A stretch of DNA of 64,000 bases from Lelliottia sp. WAP21 (lineage in GTDB: Bacteria > Pseudomonadota > Gammaproteobacteria > Enterobacterales > Enterobacteriaceae): assembly GCF_020532665.2 (NCBI RefSeq), contig NZ_JAIWPG020000014.1:56724-120723 (forward strand), in the 5' to 3' direction. The notes below the pieces were generated by a model. It worked only from the letters and a program-made list of their open reading frames with translations. It had not been told where the DNA came from and made no database searches. This document shows, piece after piece, positions 19,813 to 30,739 of this stretch; the stretch's first letter is position 1, and every line of letters starts with the position of its first letter. The position numbers were made by a program, and so were the translations under genes.

Positions 19813-19843
19813 AATATAAAGGGGGCATTGCCCCCTTTATATT
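19813..19843 (-). terminator. rraA-side hairpin terminator
   Basis: A perfect 13-bp stem AATATAAAGGGGG/CCCCCTTTATATT with a five-base loop, 12 bases beyond the rraA stop. Because rraA and the orphan gene run the same way, it isolates the orphan from rraA transcription. Confidence 0.85.
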
Positions 19844-19854
19844 ACAGTATGCGT

Positions 19855-20340
19855 TTATTCAATATCCAGTGGATCTTCAGAAAGGATGATACCGGTATTA
19901 TCTGCGTAAAGATGGTCGCCGGAGAAGAAGGTTACGCCGCCGAAATTCACGCGCACGTCACTTTCACCGATGCCATCACCTGCGGCACCCACCGGAATGG
20001 CGGCAATCGCCTGAATCCCGATATCCAGTTCTTCCAGATCGTCGACCTGACGCACGGCACCATATACCACAATCCCTTCCCACTCGTTTTGGGTGGCAAG
20101 ACGGGCAAGATCGGCATCAATTAACGCACGACGGACCGAACCGCCGCCATCCACCAGCAGAATGCGGCCACGGCCATTCTCTTCGAGCAGATCGTACAGC
20201 AACCCGTTATCCTCGAAACATTTCACCGTGATGATTTGTCCGCCAAACGATGAGCGTCCTCCAAAGTTGGAAAACAGGGGTTCGACGACGTTGACATCTT
20301 CCTGGTAGATGTCACAAAGCTCGGAGGTATCGTATTTCAT
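19855..20340 (-). CDS. rraA: RraA, RNase E activity regulator A
   Basis: A 161-residue protein of the RraA/MenG-like fold that forms a trimer and masks the C-terminal scaffold of RNase E. The N-terminus [21 protein letters not shown] and the loop [17 protein letters not shown] are characteristic. Despite its old name, it is not the menaquinone methyltransferase. Confidence 0.95.
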   Translation of the reverse strand: MKYDTSELCDIYQEDVNVVEPLFSNFGGRSSFGGQIITVKCFEDNGLLYDLLEENGRGRILLVDGGGSVRRALIDADLARLATQNEWEGIVVYGAVRQVDDLEELDIGIQAIAAIPVGAAGDGIGESDVRVNFGGVTFFSGDHLYADNTGIILSEDPLDIE

Positions 20341-20432
20341 AGGGTTACCGCTCAGTTGCTGCGAATGTGTTCAGTATATCGTGCGAAACGCGTTGTTGGC
20401 AAAATCATCAATTGTTAATTGATATTTGTCAG

Positions 20433-21353
20433 TTAACGCAGCGTCTGGCTTAGGACAATCCCAATGACGAACAACAGGTTAGTCAACAGTGCACCTTTTA
20501 CCGTGCGTTCGAGCATGGGCGGCATCGCCGCTGGGCTCATTTCGCGCAACACGAAGCGTGCCTGTTTGACCAGCAGCGGCGCGGCAAGAACAAACAGCCA
20601 GCCCCACAGACTGTGTAGTGACACCAGGTTAAACAGCGCCAGACATACCAGAGCCCCCATCAGCAGACAGGCATGGTAACGACGTGCATTTACCGGCCCA
20701 AGACGTACCGCCAGCGTGTTTTTACCATTCTCACGGTCGCTGTCGATATCGCGCAGGTTATTGATATTCAGTACCGCCGTCGCCAGCAGACCGCAGGCGG
20801 TGGCAGGCAGAAAGAGGGCAGGGATCAGGGCGTGTGCCTGTAAATACCCGCTACCCATCACGCTCAGCCAGCCAAAAAACACCAGCACAGAAATATCGCC
20901 CAGGCCAATGTAACCATAGGGACGCGTCCCGACGGTATAGGTAATGGCAGCGATAATAGCCAACAGCCCGAGCACCATAAAACCGATGAAATCCGCAGGC
21001 GTTTTACAGGCCACTGACACCAGCGCCAGCCCGGAAAGACAAATCAGCACCACGGTAATCATCAGCGCACGCTTCATCTGCGCCTGGGTGATGGCCCCTT
21101 TTTGCATGCCACGTAGCGGCCCAATGCGGTCTGGCTTGTCGCTGCCTTTCACCGCGTCGCCATAATCATTGGCGAGATTTGAGAGGATTTGCAGCAGCCC
21201 TGCGGTGATCAGTGCCAGACCGGCCACCAGCGGATCGAAATGTCCTTGCCACCAGGCGAGAGCCGTACCGACGACAATCGCGGCAAAAGCCAGAGGAAGA
21301 GTTTTAGGGCGGAGACTTTCGAGCCACGCCTGAGTACGGCTGATATGAGTCAT
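20433..21353 (-). CDS. menA: 1,4-dihydroxy-2-naphthoate polyprenyltransferase
   Basis: A 306-residue UbiA-family integral membrane prenyltransferase that attaches an octaprenyl chain to dihydroxynaphthoate in menaquinone synthesis. Both aspartate-rich motifs are present: NDYGDAVKGSDKPDR near residue 64, and NNLRDIDSDRENGKNT near 200. About eight hydrophobic helices are evident. It starts downstream of the hslU terminator, so it has its own promoter. Confidence 0.95.
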   Translation of the reverse strand: MTHISRTQAWLESLRPKTLPLAFAAIVVGTALAWWQGHFDPLVAGLALITAGLLQILSNLANDYGDAVKGSDKPDRIGPLRGMQKGAITQAQMKRALMITVVLICLSGLALVSVACKTPADFIGFMVLGLLAIIAAITYTVGTRPYGYIGLGDISVLVFFGWLSVMGSGYLQAHALIPALFLPATACGLLATAVLNINNLRDIDSDRENGKNTLAVRLGPVNARRYHACLLMGALVCLALFNLVSLHSLWGWLFVLAAPLLVKQARFVLREMSPAAMPPMLERTVKGALLTNLLFVIGIVLSQTLR

Positions 21354-21365
21354 AAGTATTTAGCC

Positions 21366-21395
21366 AATAAAAATGGGGGCATTAGCCCCCATCAA
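21366..21395 (-). terminator. hslVU terminator
   Basis: Minus-strand stem ATGGGGGC/GCCCCCAT with loop TAAT, followed by TTTTTATT, 30 bases after the hslU stop. Confidence 0.9.
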
Positions 21396-21421
21396 AAGTG
21401 ATGAAAATGCAGTAACCGCGA

Positions 21422-22753
21422 TTATAGGATAAAACGGCTCAGATCTTCATCTGCCACTAACGCATCCAGATGTTTGCTCACATAATCTGCGTCAATGGTA
21501 ATGCTTTGACCGCCAAGGTCGCTGGCATCATAAGAGATATCTTCCATCAGGCGTTCCAGCACGGTATGCAGACGACGTGCACCGATGTTCTCGGTGGTTT
21601 CGTTCACCTGCCAGGCGGCCTGGGCGATACGCTTAATGCCGTCTTCGGTGAACTCAATGTTCACACCTTCGGTCGCCATCAGCGCTTTGTACTGTACGGT
21701 GATAGATGCGTTCGGTTCGGTCAGGATGCGCTCGAAATCTTCCGTGGTCAGCGCCTGCAGCTCAACGCGAATAGGCAGACGACCCTGCAGTTCCGGGATC
21801 AAATCAGACGGCTTCGCCACCTGGAATGCGCCAGAGGCGATAAACAGGATGTGGTCAGTTTTGACCATGCCGTGCTTGGTCGAGACGGTGCAGCCCTCGA
21901 CCAGCGGCAGCAGGTCACGCTGAACGCCTTCACGGGAGACATCCGGGCCGGAAGATTCGCCACGCTTACAGATTTTATCGATTTCATCGATAAAGACGAT
22001 GCCGTGCTGCTCAACCGCATCGATAGCGTCCTGCTTCAGCTCTTCAGGGTTAACCAGTTTTGCCGCTTCTTCTTCAATCAGCAGCTTCATCGCGTCTTTA
22101 ATTTTCAGCTTACGGGCTTTTTGTTTCTGACCGCCCAGGTTCTGGAACATGGACTGCAGCTGGCTGGTCATCTCTTCCATGCCCGGAGGCGCCATGATTT
22201 CAACGCCCATTGGCGCGGCGGCAAGGTCAATCTCGATCTCTTTGTCGTCTAGCTGGCCTTCACGCAATTTCTTACGGAAAGACTGACGCGCAGTCGAAGG
22301 TTCCTGAGGCTGTTCAGCCTGGCCCCAGTTATTTTTCGCCGGTGGGATCAGCACGTCGAGAATACGCTCTTCAGCCATCTCTTCCGCACGGTAGCGGTTT
22401 TTTTCGATAGCCTGAACGCGCACCATTTTAATCGCGGAATCGGTGAGGTCGCGGATAATAGAATCCACTTCTTTACCGACATAACCCACTTCGGTGAACT
22501 TCGTCGCTTCGACTTTAATGAACGGCGCATTTGCCAGCTTCGCCAGGCGACGGGCAATTTCGGTTTTACCGACGCCAGTTGGGCCGATCATCAGAATGTT
22601 TTTAGGCGTGACTTCGTGACGCAGCTCTTCGTCAAGCTGCATACGACGCCAGCGGTTACGCAGGGCGATTGCCACGGAACGCTTCGCGTTATCCTGGCCG
22701 ATAATATGATTGTTCAGCTCGCTGACAATTTCGCGTGGGGTCATTTCAGACAT
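21422..22753 (-). CDS. hslU: HslU, ATPase subunit of the HslUV protease
   Basis: A 443-residue AAA+ unfoldase. The Walker A motif [17 protein letters not shown] is near residue 57, the intermediate I-domain (~110-240) includes the [13 protein letters not shown] stretch, and Walker B is [12 protein letters not shown]. The sensor/C-terminal region ends LSRFIL, the tail that docks into HslV. It hexamerises on HslV to degrade SulA, RcsA and misfolded proteins. It follows hslV by nine bases in one operon. Confidence 0.97.
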   Translation of the reverse strand: MSEMTPREIVSELNNHIIGQDNAKRSVAIALRNRWRRMQLDEELRHEVTPKNILMIGPTGVGKTEIARRLAKLANAPFIKVEATKFTEVGYVGKEVDSIIRDLTDSAIKMVRVQAIEKNRYRAEEMAEERILDVLIPPAKNNWGQAEQPQEPSTARQSFRKKLREGQLDDKEIEIDLAAAPMGVEIMAPPGMEEMTSQLQSMFQNLGGQKQKARKLKIKDAMKLLIEEEAAKLVNPEELKQDAIDAVEQHGIVFIDEIDKICKRGESSGPDVSREGVQRDLLPLVEGCTVSTKHGMVKTDHILFIASGAFQVAKPSDLIPELQGRLPIRVELQALTTEDFERILTEPNASITVQYKALMATEGVNIEFTEDGIKRIAQAAWQVNETTENIGARRLHTVLERLMEDISYDASDLGGQSITIDADYVSKHLDALVADEDLSRFIL

Positions 22754-22762
22754 GGGAGATCC

Positions 22763-23293
22763 TTACGCTTTAGAGGCTAATTCTTCAATAGTGTGGTTGT
22801 GGTTGGTATAAATGCAGATATCACCTGCAATATCCAACGCCTTCACAGCGATATCGCGCGCGTTCATGTCGGTATTTTCCAACAGGGCACGAGCGGCGGC
22901 CTGGGCGTATGGGCCGCCGGAGCCAATCGCAATCAGATCGTTTTCAGGTTGAATGACGTCACCGTTCCCGGTGATGATCAGGGAGGCATTTTCATCTGCG
23001 ACGGCCAGCAGCGCTTCAAGCTTGCGCAGCATGCGGTCAGTACGCCAGTCTTTCGCCAGTTCAACGGCGGCTTTGACCAGATGGCCCTGGTGCATTTCCA
23101 GTTTGCGTTCAAAAAGTTCGAACAGCGTGAAGGCGTCAGCCGTACCGCCAGCAAAACCGGCGATCACTTTGTCGTTATAAAGACGACGGACTTTTTTGAC
23201 GTTGCCCTTCATGACGGTATTACCCAGTGTGGCCTGGCCATCACCGGCAATTACCACCTGGCCGTTACGGCGTACACTTACAATTGTTGTCAC
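22763..23293 (-). CDS. hslV: HslV, peptidase subunit of the HslUV protease
   Basis: A 176-residue bacterial proteasome-like peptidase. The catalytic threonine is residue 2, exposed after removal of Met (MTTIVSVRR). GDGQATLG and the [11 protein letters not shown] loop are family hallmarks. It forms the double hexamer capped by HslU and heads the heat-shock operon. Confidence 0.97.
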   Translation of the reverse strand: MTTIVSVRRNGQVVIAGDGQATLGNTVMKGNVKKVRRLYNDKVIAGFAGGTADAFTLFELFERKLEMHQGHLVKAAVELAKDWRTDRMLRKLEALLAVADENASLIITGNGDVIQPENDLIAIGSGGPYAQAAARALLENTDMNARDIAVKALDIAGDICIYTNHNHTIEELASKA

Positions 23294-23328
23294 GAGCAGA
23301 CCCCCTGGTTACATATTCTGAATAGGGG

Positions 23329-23389
23329 CCCCGAGCCAATGCTCAGGGCTGAATAGAATGATAGATGGGGGGGATTTTGGGGGTTTCAA
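23329..23389 (-). promoter_or_regulatory. Sigma-32 promoter and 5'-UTR hairpin of hslVU
   Basis: On the minus strand, TTGAAA (23384-23389) and CCCCATCT (23363-23370), 13 bases apart, match the heat-shock sigma-32 consensus; the -10 is a full CCCCATNT match. The -35 overlaps the ftsN TGA. The transcribed leader contains a hairpin, TGAGC/GCTCG with flanking G-C pairs at 23329-23348, at the place where E. coli hslVU mRNA carries a stabilising stem-loop. Confidence 0.83.
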
Positions 23390-24396
23390 CCCCCAGAGGC
23401 GAGTCGAATACAGTTTGAGTGGCCCGCAATCTTCAGACGACTAATGGTGCCATCCGCATTCTCTTTGCCTTTCACCGGACCTATCACCACGCGATTCCAG
23501 CCGTTGTTGGTGGTAATACGTGAGTCAAAGCCTTCAAAAGCCAGCTGCGCGCGAACGGTTTCAGCCTGTTCAGCACCTTTAAACGAACCGCACTGAACCA
23601 TCCAGCGGCGTTCATCTTTCTTCTCAGCGGTTTGCTTCGGCGCGTCGGCTTCTTTCGTCACCGGTGCACTTTGCTGTGGCTGCGCTTTTGGCTGCAGCGC
23701 GGTATTGTGTGCCGGCGTTTGCAAGAGATCCTGATAAGGCTGTGACGTTGCCGTTGGTTTTGACTGCGTCTGAACCTGACGCGGCTGCTGCGTCGGTTGC
23801 GACTGCACGGTGCGCGTCTGTTGCTGTGGCTGCTGATACGGTTGCTCGGCCACGCGCGACTGTGTACGAGGCTGCTGCACCGGCTGCGTCTGGTTCATTT
23901 GCTGTTGCTGCTGTTGGACAAGGCGCTGGCGTTGCAGCGTCTGCTGGCGCTGCTGCGGCGTTTGCTCGTTCCACGGCACTTCTGTCAGCTGCGTCGGCGA
24001 CTGGCGCATATCGGCCTGCATCTGTGCCAGAAGCTGGCGCTGTTCATTGGTTAGCTGATCGGCGTTTTTCACTTCGCCACCCGCAGACGGTTCCGTAGGC
24101 GCGCGTACGCCCGGCTGGCGGCTTTCCAGCTCTTTGATATAGCGCCAGCGTTCTTCCGGTTTCGGCGGCAAGCCATTCCCGACCACTTTATTGCCCTGGA
24201 GCGCTTCAGCTTCTTCTTTTTTATGGTGCGTAATGAAGTACAGACCACCGATAAAGGCCACCAGCACAGCCGCAGCGATGGCGACCATTGCAGGCGAGAC
24301 AGAAGAAGGCAGGCTGCGTTGCTTGCTCCGTGAGGTGCTCTTTTTGCGTCGCGAAGGTGCCGGCTGGCCGCGACGTACATAATCTCGTTGTGCCAC
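23386..24396 (-). CDS. ftsN: FtsN, divisome activator
   Basis: A 336-residue bitopic membrane protein, somewhat longer than E. coli FtsN because the Gln-rich linker (about 130-250) is expanded. Parts in order: cytoplasmic tail binding FtsA (MAQRDYVRRG), one membrane helix ~36-56, the short periplasmic essential helices (~75-125, including LPPKPEERWRYIKELE), the disordered Q/P-rich linker, and a C-terminal SPOR domain beginning ERRWMVQCGSF that binds denuded peptidoglycan. The SPOR cysteine pair (VQCGSF, SNCIRL) is present. It triggers septal synthesis through FtsQLB/FtsWI. Confidence 0.95.
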   Translation of the reverse strand: MAQRDYVRRGQPAPSRRKKSTSRSKQRSLPSSVSPAMVAIAAAVLVAFIGGLYFITHHKKEEAEALQGNKVVGNGLPPKPEERWRYIKELESRQPGVRAPTEPSAGGEVKNADQLTNEQRQLLAQMQADMRQSPTQLTEVPWNEQTPQQRQQTLQRQRLVQQQQQQMNQTQPVQQPRTQSRVAEQPYQQPQQQTRTVQSQPTQQPRQVQTQSKPTATSQPYQDLLQTPAHNTALQPKAQPQQSAPVTKEADAPKQTAEKKDERRWMVQCGSFKGAEQAETVRAQLAFEGFDSRITTNNGWNRVVIGPVKGKENADGTISRLKIAGHSNCIRLASGG

Positions 24397-24489
24397 TATC
24401 GTTTCGCTGTATTTATTCGTTCGTCAGCCCGCCATGTTACTTAAGCGGCGGGCCTTTGAACAGACACGGAAGTCCGAAAGCCATTTACT

Positions 24490-25515
24490 TTAAGTAAGGG
24501 CCTGTGTTGAACCCCGGATGATGAGTTCGCAGTCGAGCAAACGTGACCCGCTGTTCACCGTTTGACCATGTAACTGATCGAGAAGCAAAAGCATCGCTTC
24601 GCGACCAATGTCATAGCGTGGTTGAGCCACGGTCGAGAGCGGCGGATCGCAAAATTCTGACAGTGAAATATTATCAAAGCCGATGATAGAGAGATCTTTC
24701 GGTACCCGCAGGCCGCGGCGCTTGGCAAAGGATAATGCCCCCAGCGCCATCACGTCACTGTGACAAAATACCGCTGTCGGCGGTTCCGGCAGCGCCAGTA
24801 ATTTTTCCAGCGCCAGTCCCCCGGCTTCGAAGGTGAAATCACCCCGGGCGATGTAATGGGGGTCAACCGTCACGCCTGTCCGGCGCAGCGCTTGCACGTA
24901 GCCCTGAAGACGGTAATGACACAACGGCATCTCTTCCGGCCCGGCGATGCAGCCAATGCGCTTATGCCCCAGCTCCTGAAGATAGTTCACGGCGTTGAAC
25001 GCAGCAGTCAGGTTGTCGATATGAACGGTCGGTAATTTAAGCTCTGGCGCGAATTCATTTGCCATGACCATGGGGGGCAGATTGCGTTGCTCTTCAATGC
25101 TGGCATCAAAGGGCAGACGCGAGCCAAGTAGCAGCATGCCGTCGATTTGTTTGGTGATAATCAGGTCGATAAAGGTTTTTTCTTGCTGATTCTGATGCGC
25201 ACAGTCGCCAATCAATACCAGATAGCCCTGCGCCGCCGCCGTGACTTCTATGCCACGAATAATTTCGCTAAAGAAGGGATCGCAAATATCCGGCACGATG
25301 ACCAGAATAGTACGGGATTCATTACGTTTAACGTTCCGCCCCATGGCCTGCGGAAGGTATCCCACTTCAAGTGCCGCCTGTTCGACCCTGGTACGGGTAG
25401 ACTGAGAAACTTTATCCGGGTTCATTAATGCTCGGGACACGGTTGCCGTGGATACTTTTGCTTTCAGGGCAACGTCTTTCATGGTCGCCGGAGCAACCTC
25501 TTTCCTGGACTTCAA
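24490..25515 (-). CDS. cytR: CytR, nucleoside-utilisation repressor
   Basis: A 341-residue LacI-family repressor of cytidine/deoxynucleoside catabolism genes, acting together with CRP. The N-terminal helix-turn-helix TMKDVALKAKVSTATVSRAL is intact and the sugar-binding-like core follows. A TTG at 25515 is proposed as start: AGGAG lies seven bases upstream and it gives the E. coli length. An in-frame ATG 13 codons earlier (25554) would add residues unlike the family. The gene is followed by ftsN with ~90 bp between. Confidence 0.9.
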   Translation of the reverse strand: MKSRKEVAPATMKDVALKAKVSTATVSRALMNPDKVSQSTRTRVEQAALEVGYLPQAMGRNVKRNESRTILVIVPDICDPFFSEIIRGIEVTAAAQGYLVLIGDCAHQNQQEKTFIDLIITKQIDGMLLLGSRLPFDASIEEQRNLPPMVMANEFAPELKLPTVHIDNLTAAFNAVNYLQELGHKRIGCIAGPEEMPLCHYRLQGYVQALRRTGVTVDPHYIARGDFTFEAGGLALEKLLALPEPPTAVFCHSDVMALGALSFAKRRGLRVPKDLSIIGFDNISLSEFCDPPLSTVAQPRYDIGREAMLLLLDQLHGQTVNSGSRLLDCELIIRGSTQALT

Positions 25516-25646
25516 CGTCTTCTCCTCGCAGGGAACACTGAACGACTCACCCAACCATTTTTACAGATTGTTAATGGAAGCGGTTACAGAATTTTCACAA
25601 AAAGTGTGAAGAATATTCAATTTTTCGATCCCCCTCGCACCGCGGG

Positions 25647-27905
<2,259 letters not shown>

Positions 27906-28044
27906 TCAGTTTGCATCCCCGGGGCTAATTCTGTATGATTCGCCGCCTTTGGTGTATTTTACGCCAAAGAACTTACAATCAACATCGCGTGGTGTCTGGC
28001 GTTAGGGCTGGAAGAGCGACGCGGCCTTAACTGAGGTTCTCCCC

Positions 28045-28257
28045 ATGAAAAAAGATATTCACCCGAAATACGAAATGATTACTGCAAACTGCTCTTGCGG
28101 TAACACTATCCAGATCCGCTCCACCGTGGGCCACGATCTGAACCTGGACGTGTGCGGCAAATGCCACCCGTTCTACACTGGTAAGCAGCGTGATGTTGCA
28201 ACCGGTGGCCGTGTTGACCGCTTCAACAAGCGTTTCAGCATCCCGGGCGCGAAATAA
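28045..28257 (+). CDS. rpmE: 50S ribosomal protein L31 (zinc form)
   Basis: A 70-residue ribosomal protein L31. The zinc ligands Cys16, Cys18, Cys37 and Cys40 are all present, so this is the C+ form, which is replaced by RpmE2 when zinc is scarce. The gene lies divergent from priA and ends in a strong terminator. Confidence 0.97.
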   Translation: MKKDIHPKYEMITANCSCGNTIQIRSTVGHDLNLDVCGKCHPFYTGKQRDVATGGRVDRFNKRFSIPGAK

Positions 28258-28320
28258 GCCTCCACGGCGAAATGCCGATCGGTTAAGGATCAGCAAAGCG
28301 AATCCTAAGCTCCGGCAAGA

Positions 28321-28352
28321 AAACGGCTTCCCTAAAAAGGAGCCGTTTTTTT
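28321..28352 (+). terminator. rpmE terminator
   Basis: Stem AAACGGCT/AGCCGTTT with a looped centre and a seven-T run, about 65 bases after the stop. Confidence 0.9.
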
Positions 28353-28472
28353 ATGCCCCTTATCATATCATCTGCTTGTTTCAGTAACGCTGCGATCCCA
28401 TTGAACGGGGTTATCTGATAACAGGTTTTATTAAAATAAAATTTTCTTTATTTTTATTTTTCTTGATACATC

Positions 28473-28506
28473 TATAATTATTTACCCTGAAAGTTAATAT
28501 GGCAGG
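28473..28506 (+). promoter_or_regulatory. Candidate promoter and weak ribosome site of the orphan effector-like gene
   Basis: A consensus TATAAT at 28473-28478 sits in a very AT-rich leader; upstream is a T-rich tract without a clean -35 (ATTTTT at 28450-28455 has 17-bp spacing). AGG at 28504-28506 is the only Shine-Dalgarno-like stretch before the ATG at 28516, so translation may be weak. AT-rich leaders of this kind are commonly silenced by H-NS in enterics; that part is inference. Confidence 0.5.
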
Positions 28507-28515
28507 TTAAATACT

Positions 28516-29997
28516 ATGGGGTATATCAAATCACTACTGTGTCGCCCAGTACAGGCATCTTCCCCTTGCGCTAATATTCAAAGTGATAAGAAAAATAAAA
28601 GTGCGTTCTCTACCATGCTTAAAGGCGTAAGAAATAGCCTTGCAAGGCTAAATAGATCTCATGCAGATGAGATGAAAATCAGCAGAGAGGTGCAATTACA
28701 AAAAGATATTGCGATGAATAGACTCCCGGCAGGAAAAATAGTGAGAGGAACGGAAACTGAACAAAAAATAAAACTAATACATCAGGAAATTATAAGTCTG
28801 AATAGAGAGCTGGCAACCCTGTCGGCAAAGATACCTGCTTCTCGTATGAATGAGCCAGTAAATGAAAGAATGAATAGTGCACTGATCCATACTTTGCATC
28901 AGTCATTAAATAAAGACGCCATATTAGGAAAACTCTATTCATTTGTATTATCTGAAGAGATTTATATACTTTCGGCTAACGGTTTTCAGCAACGTAGCCG
29001 GAACGATGCTGGAATACTTACCGTTACAGAGCAACGAATTGTCGATAAATATGTTATAGAGAAAAAACTGGCTATTCTGGACTTTTGTGCAAAAGTACTT
29101 CGTTTACATGAGCAGGCTGACTGGGAGCCCGCAAATAGCCTGGTTCCTACCGGAAATATAGTAAGTGTTGATGTGAAAATGGATCATCACCTGCAGTCGG
29201 CGGAGCAGAAACCGGAATTTGCCAGCAAACGCGGTATCGATCCCGTATCGGGTCTTTACCATGAACGACAATTTAAAGCATCAGGCACATGCAGTATACA
29301 TGCTAATAATCACTACCTTGCTTCATGGTGTGAAAGAGAAGGCAGACCTTTTTTACCCTTAACACCACGTCGGCTTGAAATGCTTTTATCTGGACTGCAA
29401 AACAGAATTACCACTGAATCGAAGGAATTGAATGTGATAGCTCAGCAGCGTGGGGAGATGACCGCTCATGCCTTGCAAAATACAGAAAATGGCTTCTCAA
29501 GTGGTGAAAATTTCCTTATCCGCTATAGAAATAATATTATCCATTATGGTCAGAAGGAAGAGCGAGGTATCGCAATCAATACCGCGGCGACGGGAAATAT
29601 GATTACAGCTGATATCTCAGATGTTGTTAATAGGCTGTATGGTTTGCCAGAGAAAGTATCCACAAATGAGCATAGTTTTGCTAAGTGGAGTAACCGAATT
29701 GATAAGCTGAAGTATTTAGAGAAAAAACAGGATAGTCTGGGCTGTCTGTTTGCACCAAGGCCAGAGAAGTCAGGCCATGCGATTTGCTTTAATAAGAAAG
29801 GTGGTGAATGGTTCCTGCAGGACTCTAATAGTGAAAAGCCTGTAAAATGTCGGCCCAGCGAGTTTATTCTTTACATTGCCGGGAAACCTACAAATTATGC
29901 CGTTCAAAACAGGCTTTCTCGTGAGTATAGCTATAATTATATCAATACGCTGGACGAAAATTCTGTTATAAGTTTTTACCATCATGAACCGAAATAA
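28516..29997 (+). CDS. Putative papain-fold effector (Cys-His-Asp), unrecognised family
   Basis: 493 residues; I do not recognise the family. The N-terminus MGYIKSLLC fits the eukaryotic N-myristoylation pattern MGxxxS, with a cysteine at position 9. Residues ~80-105 look like an amphipathic helix or coiled coil. The C-terminal half has a papain-like layout: Cys259 in SGTCSIHANNHYLASW, with Gln252 as a possible oxyanion residue; then His421 in SGHAICF; then Asp436 in EWFLQDSNS, 15 residues after the histidine. The same His-to-Asp/Asn interval occurs in Josephin deubiquitinases and in the SseI/Pasteurella-toxin deamidases. There is no signal peptide or membrane helix, so secretion would be by a type III or similar system not encoded here. 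The DNA is AT-rich (19 G+C in 28741-28800), flanked by GC-typical core genes: a sign of transfer. Protease, deamidase or acyltransferase activity are all possible. Confidence 0.65.
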   Translation: MGYIKSLLCRPVQASSPCANIQSDKKNKSAFSTMLKGVRNSLARLNRSHADEMKISREVQLQKDIAMNRLPAGKIVRGTETEQKIKLIHQEIISLNRELATLSAKIPASRMNEPVNERMNSALIHTLHQSLNKDAILGKLYSFVLSEEIYILSANGFQQRSRNDAGILTVTEQRIVDKYVIEKKLAILDFCAKVLRLHEQADWEPANSLVPTGNIVSVDVKMDHHLQSAEQKPEFASKRGIDPVSGLYHERQFKASGTCSIHANNHYLASWCEREGRPFLPLTPRRLEMLLSGLQNRITTESKELNVIAQQRGEMTAHALQNTENGFSSGENFLIRYRNNIIHYGQKEERGIAINTAATGNMITADISDVVNRLYGLPEKVSTNEHSFAKWSNRIDKLKYLEKKQDSLGCLFAPRPEKSGHAICFNKKGGEWFLQDSNSEKPVKCRPSEFILYIAGKPTNYAVQNRLSREYSYNYINTLDENSVISFYHHEPK

Positions 29998-30073
29998 ACC
30001 AGGACGTTTTGGCTCAACGCAGCTGGCCAGAGAATGCCCGATGTGCTTTGCGTCGGCTGAATTCTCAGCAAGT

Positions 30074-30104
30074 GAAAAACCTCCCGCTAAGTTACCTCAG
30101 CGGG
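30074..30104 (-). terminator. metJ terminator
   Basis: Minus-strand stem CCCGCT/AGCGGG followed by AGGTTTTTC, about 40 bases after the metJ stop. The T run is on the metJ side only, so the convergent effector-like gene has no evident terminator of its own apart from this hairpin. Confidence 0.78.
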
Positions 30105-30144
30105 GGTGGCCAGCGCAGGGAGAATCCAGTCTTCCTGTGCGGTT

Positions 30145-30462
30145 TTAGTATTCCCACGTATCCGGGTCAATACCCAGTTCGCGCATAATCACTTTCGCCG
30201 CTTCCGGGATTTCATCACTTCGCTCTTTGCGCAGATCTTCATCATTCGGTAACGGTTGACCGGTAAATGCATGCAGGAACGCCTCGCACAGCAGTTCGCT
30301 GTTGGTGGCGTGACGCAGGTTGTTCACCTGACGACGCGTGCGTTCATCGGTGAGGATCTTTAACACCTTCAGAGGAATGGAAACCGTAATTTTTTTTACT
30401 TGTTCACTCTTCTTACCGTGCTCAGCGTATGGGCTGATATATTCGCCGCTCCATTCAGCCAT
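30145..30462 (-). CDS. metJ: MetJ, methionine repressor
   Basis: A 105-residue ribbon-helix-helix repressor, nearly identical to E. coli MetJ. The beta-strand that enters the DNA groove is in [15 protein letters not shown] (residues 23-37), and [28 protein letters not shown] forms the helices. S-adenosylmethionine is co-repressor. It is divergent from metB over a 277-bp region with met boxes, so it controls itself as well. Confidence 0.98.
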
Positions 30463-30646
30463 GAGATACCTTTAATCCTCTCTGTCATTTATAAGGGAAC
30501 AAAACCACAGCATAGTGAGGGTTTTGAACCGTAATCTCGCGTAGTTTACCGTAGAGACGCTACCGTGACACGGATATTGCGCCTGCGGCGTGCACTAAAG
30601 CATGTAATTTTAACGGCTATTCTCGCATTGCTCAATCTATACGCAA

Positions 30647-30678
30647 AGAAGTTTAGATGTCCAGATGTATTGACGTCC
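30647..30678. promoter_or_regulatory. Four tandem met boxes (MetJ operator) before metB
   Basis: Four adjacent 8-mers: AGAAGTTT, AGATGTCC, AGATGTAT, TGACGTCC. They approximate the AGACGTCT met box and are in perfect 8-bp register, as required for cooperative MetJ binding. They lie 62 bases before metB, between the divergent metJ and metB genes. Confidence 0.9.
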
Positions 30679-30739
30679 ATACTTTCAGTGTTTACTCTGG
30701 TGCCTGACTTTTCACCTAATAAGCCAGGAAGCCTTCACC

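Noticed and set aside
23730..23960. Gln-rich repetitive stretch in ftsN considered as a possible assembly error or tandem repeat
   Set aside because: It is in frame, matches the known disordered linker of FtsN, and both flanking domains are intact.
29984..30148. A 54-codon open frame starting inside the end of the effector-like gene and ending in metJ
   Set aside because: It contains the metJ terminator hairpin, has no ribosome site of its own and overlaps genes at both ends; probably chance.
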